Positions 19,830 to 22,955 of a DNA stretch of 22,955 bases are shown one piece after another. Source of the stretch: Dictyocoela muelleri (lineage: Eukaryota; Microsporidia); the NCBI GenBank assembly GCA_016256075.1, contig SDVU01000070.1, positions 1 to 22,955 on the forward strand. The letters are read 5' to 3'. Within the stretch, counting starts at the first letter, position 1; the number at the start of each line of letters is the position of its first letter. The notes below the pieces were generated by a model. It had not been told where the DNA came from. It was given only the letters and a program-made list of their open reading frames with translations, and made no database searches. A program made the position numbers and the translations under genes.

Positions 19830-21690
19830 AAGTTATTTGAGTTTAAAAATCTTTTTAATCTTTGTCTAATATGACATTTTGTCGTGCAGGTCTGTGATTA
19901 AATGCCGACTGCTATAGGAAATTCGAGTAGTACAAAAAATAAGAAATCCGTTCTAAATACCTGTTCCCTCTGAGTCCGAGATAAAAATAATTTCACATAA
20001 CGCGTTTCCTTCTGGGTTGTTAAGTGTGATGCTTTATTAGTATCAATCCGAAAGTATAGAGACGCTTGTTAGAGAAACTCTCCTGTATGAATAATTTTAT
20101 TTTGTCAGCATAATAATTATAGCTTTATTTCTGTTGTGAAAAATTTTACGTGTCTTAAATTCTATCTTTTAAGATTTATGTTTCATAGTTCGAATATTTT
20201 TTTTAATTCAATTAATGACATCTATTAATATAGAAGAGCCAATTCAAAAATTCGCTTTATAATAAGAAATGATAGAGTTCGTTTTTTCGCAAAATATCAG
20301 TTTTGATATCAATATATAAGTAAACAATCAATTCTGCAGTAAATGTTATCGACGCAGTGATATCAGCAGCTTTTTTAGAAAATTTTGGACATCGAAAATT
20401 CAATAATACTGCGTATAACAAAAATTAACCTCAGAATATAATACGATATATTTTATGGCAACATTTAAATTTCGCAGTCATAATAAAAATGAGAATGTTG
20501 TCGGTATAATAAGTTTTATGTAGTTTTTTTAAAATTTAATTAGTCAGTTAAATCATTTCCTCTGAAGAATATCAAGTAAAAAACCTGCATAGTTGCTGAC
20601 GTGAAGATTATTCTCTTAATGCAAAAAAGTGAAAAATATATGTTTATCGTCTACCTTGAGTTATTTTAAAATGTTTTAGTAATTCAGTCTCTATATTTAA
20701 TTTTCTACTTAAATATGTCTTAATATTGGTCTAGCTTTTCTAAACGTATGCTTATTTTTCTTTATTAATTTTTTTCTCATGTAAAATAAACAGATGTGCT
20801 GTGTTATTCTAATTTCTGGGATGACAAATTAAGCTTAGGTTTACAGTAGAATATTTAAGTCCCGTTTCGTTTGTAAGTTTACTAAATCTGCCGAAATCTC
20901 AGAATGTAAAATTGTCCTTGTAATACAAACAATACGCATGATAAGCAATAATGTAGATGCCGATATGTTAGTTACTATCTGCATATACCCTAAAATAGAT
21001 ATTTACTAGTTTTAACGTTCACAGCTAAAACCAAGGCAGGAGAGATGAAGCCACTATTATGTTTTATTTTATTTCAATAGAGCGATTCACAAATCTGGCA
21101 TATTATTCCAAGACCTTTTAGTCTAAAAGGTTATATTTCTAAATACCCTGAAACTAGAGTAAGCTGTAATACAAATATTTTAATAATTCAAGTTTAAATA
21201 AAGAAATTTAAAAACACATCCAGAATGTTTTTTGAAGAAGACCAGCTGTAAATAAAAGGAAACATATATGGCGATTAATATTTGAAATTAGCAAATATTT
21301 ATCCTTATATAATAGGCAGGGTGTTTTTAAAAATCAATGCGATAAAATTATTACACACCCATGCTTGTCCATTAATGTAATTTGTTATGTCTTTATAACG
21401 TGTATCTTTCTTAAGCTATTAAATGACTCTCTATACCGAAAAAACTTTTATATACAGCGGTTAAGGATAAATTGTTATAATACTGTCATCTATTTAATAC
21501 GACAGTTTCGAAATCGTATTTTTTCTATATTTTTATGGGTTGTAAATATATAAAAATAAATGGAGCCTGCGCCAAAGAAGTTCGCATTTTCTAAGAGGGG
21601 TATATCTTTCTTGATTTTACCTGTTATGTTTAATAAATGAAAAAAAAAATCAAGAAATTTTATATAATTAATTTTATAAAAAATAAAAGG
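19830..21690. other. less AT-rich region, origin unknown
   Basis: Composition is visibly less AT-rich than in the spacers. Fairly open segments exist on both strands, for example a plus-strand piece at about 20830-20998 (includes SAEISECKIVLVIQ) and minus-strand pieces at about 20060-19905 and 20405-20270. Because both strands are similarly open, the coding strand cannot be chosen and chance openness is likely for much of it. No family motif was recognised. Confidence 0.3.
21607..21657. repeat. 12-bp perfect stem-loop
   Basis: TTTCTTGATTTT at 21607-21618 pairs perfectly with AAAATCAAGAAA at 21646-21657 around a 27-base loop. It lies just downstream, in the direction of transcription, of the minus-strand transposase at 21690-22480, so it could be near that element's end. 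Confidence 0.6.
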
Positions 21691-22480
21691 CTTATTTTAA
21701 TTCCCATTTATCATCAATCTTAGAATATACATATCTATTAACTTCTCAGTTCTATGACGAAAAAAAATTTCTTCGTTTATTACTGACCAACAACCTTCGA
21801 TACCATTTATATGTGTTCCAGTAAAACTTTAAATAATTCATTAAAGATATTGAAGATTTTAAGATCTAAAAAATATCTTCTTAGTTTTGAATAACCTCAT
21901 TAGCATCAGTATATAAAATTAAATCAATTAAAATAAATCTTTTTAAAAGGTATTTATCTCTTTTTTTGATCTTTTTTTGCATTTTTTCAAGATTATTCTT
22001 CTTTCATTATTTCTTTCTACAAACCTAAAATCTATACGCTATCTACTTTATTACTCTTTTCATATTTTTTCTACCATACTTCGATTATAAATTTCAACAA
22101 CTTCTTTTTTTCCTCTTATTTAATGTATTATTTCATAATACTTTTCAATAATATTTAATTTTTCTTTTTTTCTTAAAGTTTTATAAACGATGGACAGATA
22201 TAAGATGCGCTTTTTAATTCTACCTACAGAAAAACCAGCCAGCATTTATTTTAATAAACCATTTTATCAATTTTTTTTTACTCTACTAGTAAAAATTGGG
22301 CCATGAAAAACAGAAGAGATGGATATACAATATTTAAAAATATAACGCACTTAAAAATTTTTCTCAGAATGCAACCTCAATTTTGAACCACATTTTAATC
22401 AAACTTTTTGTAATAATTGAAATCGAAAATTTCAATGTAATTCTTCATACCTTTAATTTTAAATTCCATTCGATATGGCA
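21690..22480 (-). pseudogene. IS1595/ISXO2-like transposase pseudogene (second lineage)
   Basis: Family role: DDE transposase with the ISXO2-like domain, cut-and-paste. Minus-strand order: KCGSKLRLHSEKNF (about 22390-22350), the zinc-ribbon region; VRYIFKYCISISSVFHG (about 22347-22300); MLAGFSVGRIKKRI (about 22245); LSIVYKTLRKKEKLNIIEKY (about 22195-22140); VVEIYNRSM (about 22100), where the family has V-E-I-D-E-S, so the first Asp is lost; VERNNERRIILKKC (about 22020-21980); LILYTDANE (about 21925), with the second Asp; and GTHINGIEGCWSVI (about 21820-21780), with the third acidic residue. The end follows HRTEKLIDMYILRLM near 21760-21715. It differs clearly from the Merlin copy at 8.3-9.5 kb, which has TIES rather than GIEG at the third site. 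Several frame changes and stops disrupt it, and TIRs were not found. Confidence 0.75.
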
Positions 22481-22876
22481 TAGGGGTAAGTTTAAAAGAA
22501 AGATAGAGCCCTAAAAATGCAAACTTATTATTGCATATCCCAAAAAATTCATTTAGTAAATTATGCCCGCCTGTGAGGAGGGATAACATATACATTAATT
22601 ACATAATTACAATTTAATTCTATATTCTTGGACCTTAACAAAATTTTTTTTTTACAAGAATATAAATGTCTATATAACATACGATGTGTGTTAATATATA
22701 TATTTTATTACATACTGATACATTCATAGTTGCCTACTATTAGATTTTTCTCATTAGTCATAGACTTTTTCTTCTCGATTTATATATATTATACTGCTAA
22801 TAACCAAACGCCGATTGTATGCGGGATAATATTCATGAATATGTAGCGGAGTAATGCAATTAAATCGTAGTCATAA
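22481..22876. other. AT-rich spacer, nothing recognised
   Basis: It may include the upstream flank of the minus-strand transposase, whose open frame reaches an ATG at 22593-22595. Its N-terminal residues (MYMLSLLTGG and following) do not resemble the family, so the true start is probably the Met near 22450. Nothing else was seen. Confidence 0.4.
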
Positions 22877-22879
22877 ATT

Positions 22880-22954
<75 letters not shown>

Positions 22955-22955
22955 T
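22877..22955. repeat. (TTTA)n microsatellite at window edge
   Basis: A pure TTTA tetranucleotide run of about 79 bases, continuing to the last base of the window. Confidence 0.95.

Noticed and set aside
21365-21553. 62-codon plus-strand frame
   Set aside because: The opposite strand is equally open here and neither product resembles a known family. Strand cannot be decided.

Overview
The window is very A+T-rich DNA (roughly four-fifths A+T by eye) with no intact protein-coding gene. The longest open frame, 159 codons at 8772-9251, is itself a piece of a broken transposase. What can be identified is a graveyard of DNA (class II) transposons: two MULE elements with FLYWCH-type N termini, a Merlin/IS1595-like element, a pogo/Tigger-like element, a minus-strand Tc1/mariner-IS630-like element, a second and different IS1595-like transposase on the minus strand, and two copies of a non-autonomous element with strikingly GC-rich termini. 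The mix of families, the base composition and the absence of ordinary genes fit a large, repeat-bloated microsporidian genome. That is an inference; another very AT-rich eukaryote is not excluded. No rRNA, tRNA, CRISPR array or recognisable retrovirus-like or capsid-bearing element was seen.

Layout. 143-1835: MULE-1, with terminal inverted repeats (TIRs) and an unexplained 60-bp direct repeat just outside them. 2529-3340: copy A of the GC-ended element. 3345-5010: AT-rich DNA with nothing recognisable. 5011-7530: MULE-2, interrupted near its 3' end by copy B of the GC-ended element (6244-7242) with a TTA target duplication; the transposase C terminus resumes on the far side. 7848-7920: two adjacent GC-rich hairpins. 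8347-9531: Merlin-like element whose TIRs each hold four 19-bp units. 10563-11474: a decayed plus-strand reading frame of unknown identity. 11504-13371: a near full-length pogo/Tigger relic. 14050-18290: weak hints of decayed minus-strand coding, possibly leucine-rich-repeat-like. 18585-19813: Tc1/mariner-like relic with 21-bp iterated TIR units. 19850-21600: less AT-rich DNA of unknown origin. 21690-22480: second IS1595-like transposase. 22877-22955: a (TTTA)n microsatellite running off the window.

Nothing here forms an operon or pathway. What links the elements is structural: two unrelated families carry about-20-bp iterated motifs inside their TIRs, a third has a repeated GTTCAAC palindrome, and one nesting event gives a relative age order.
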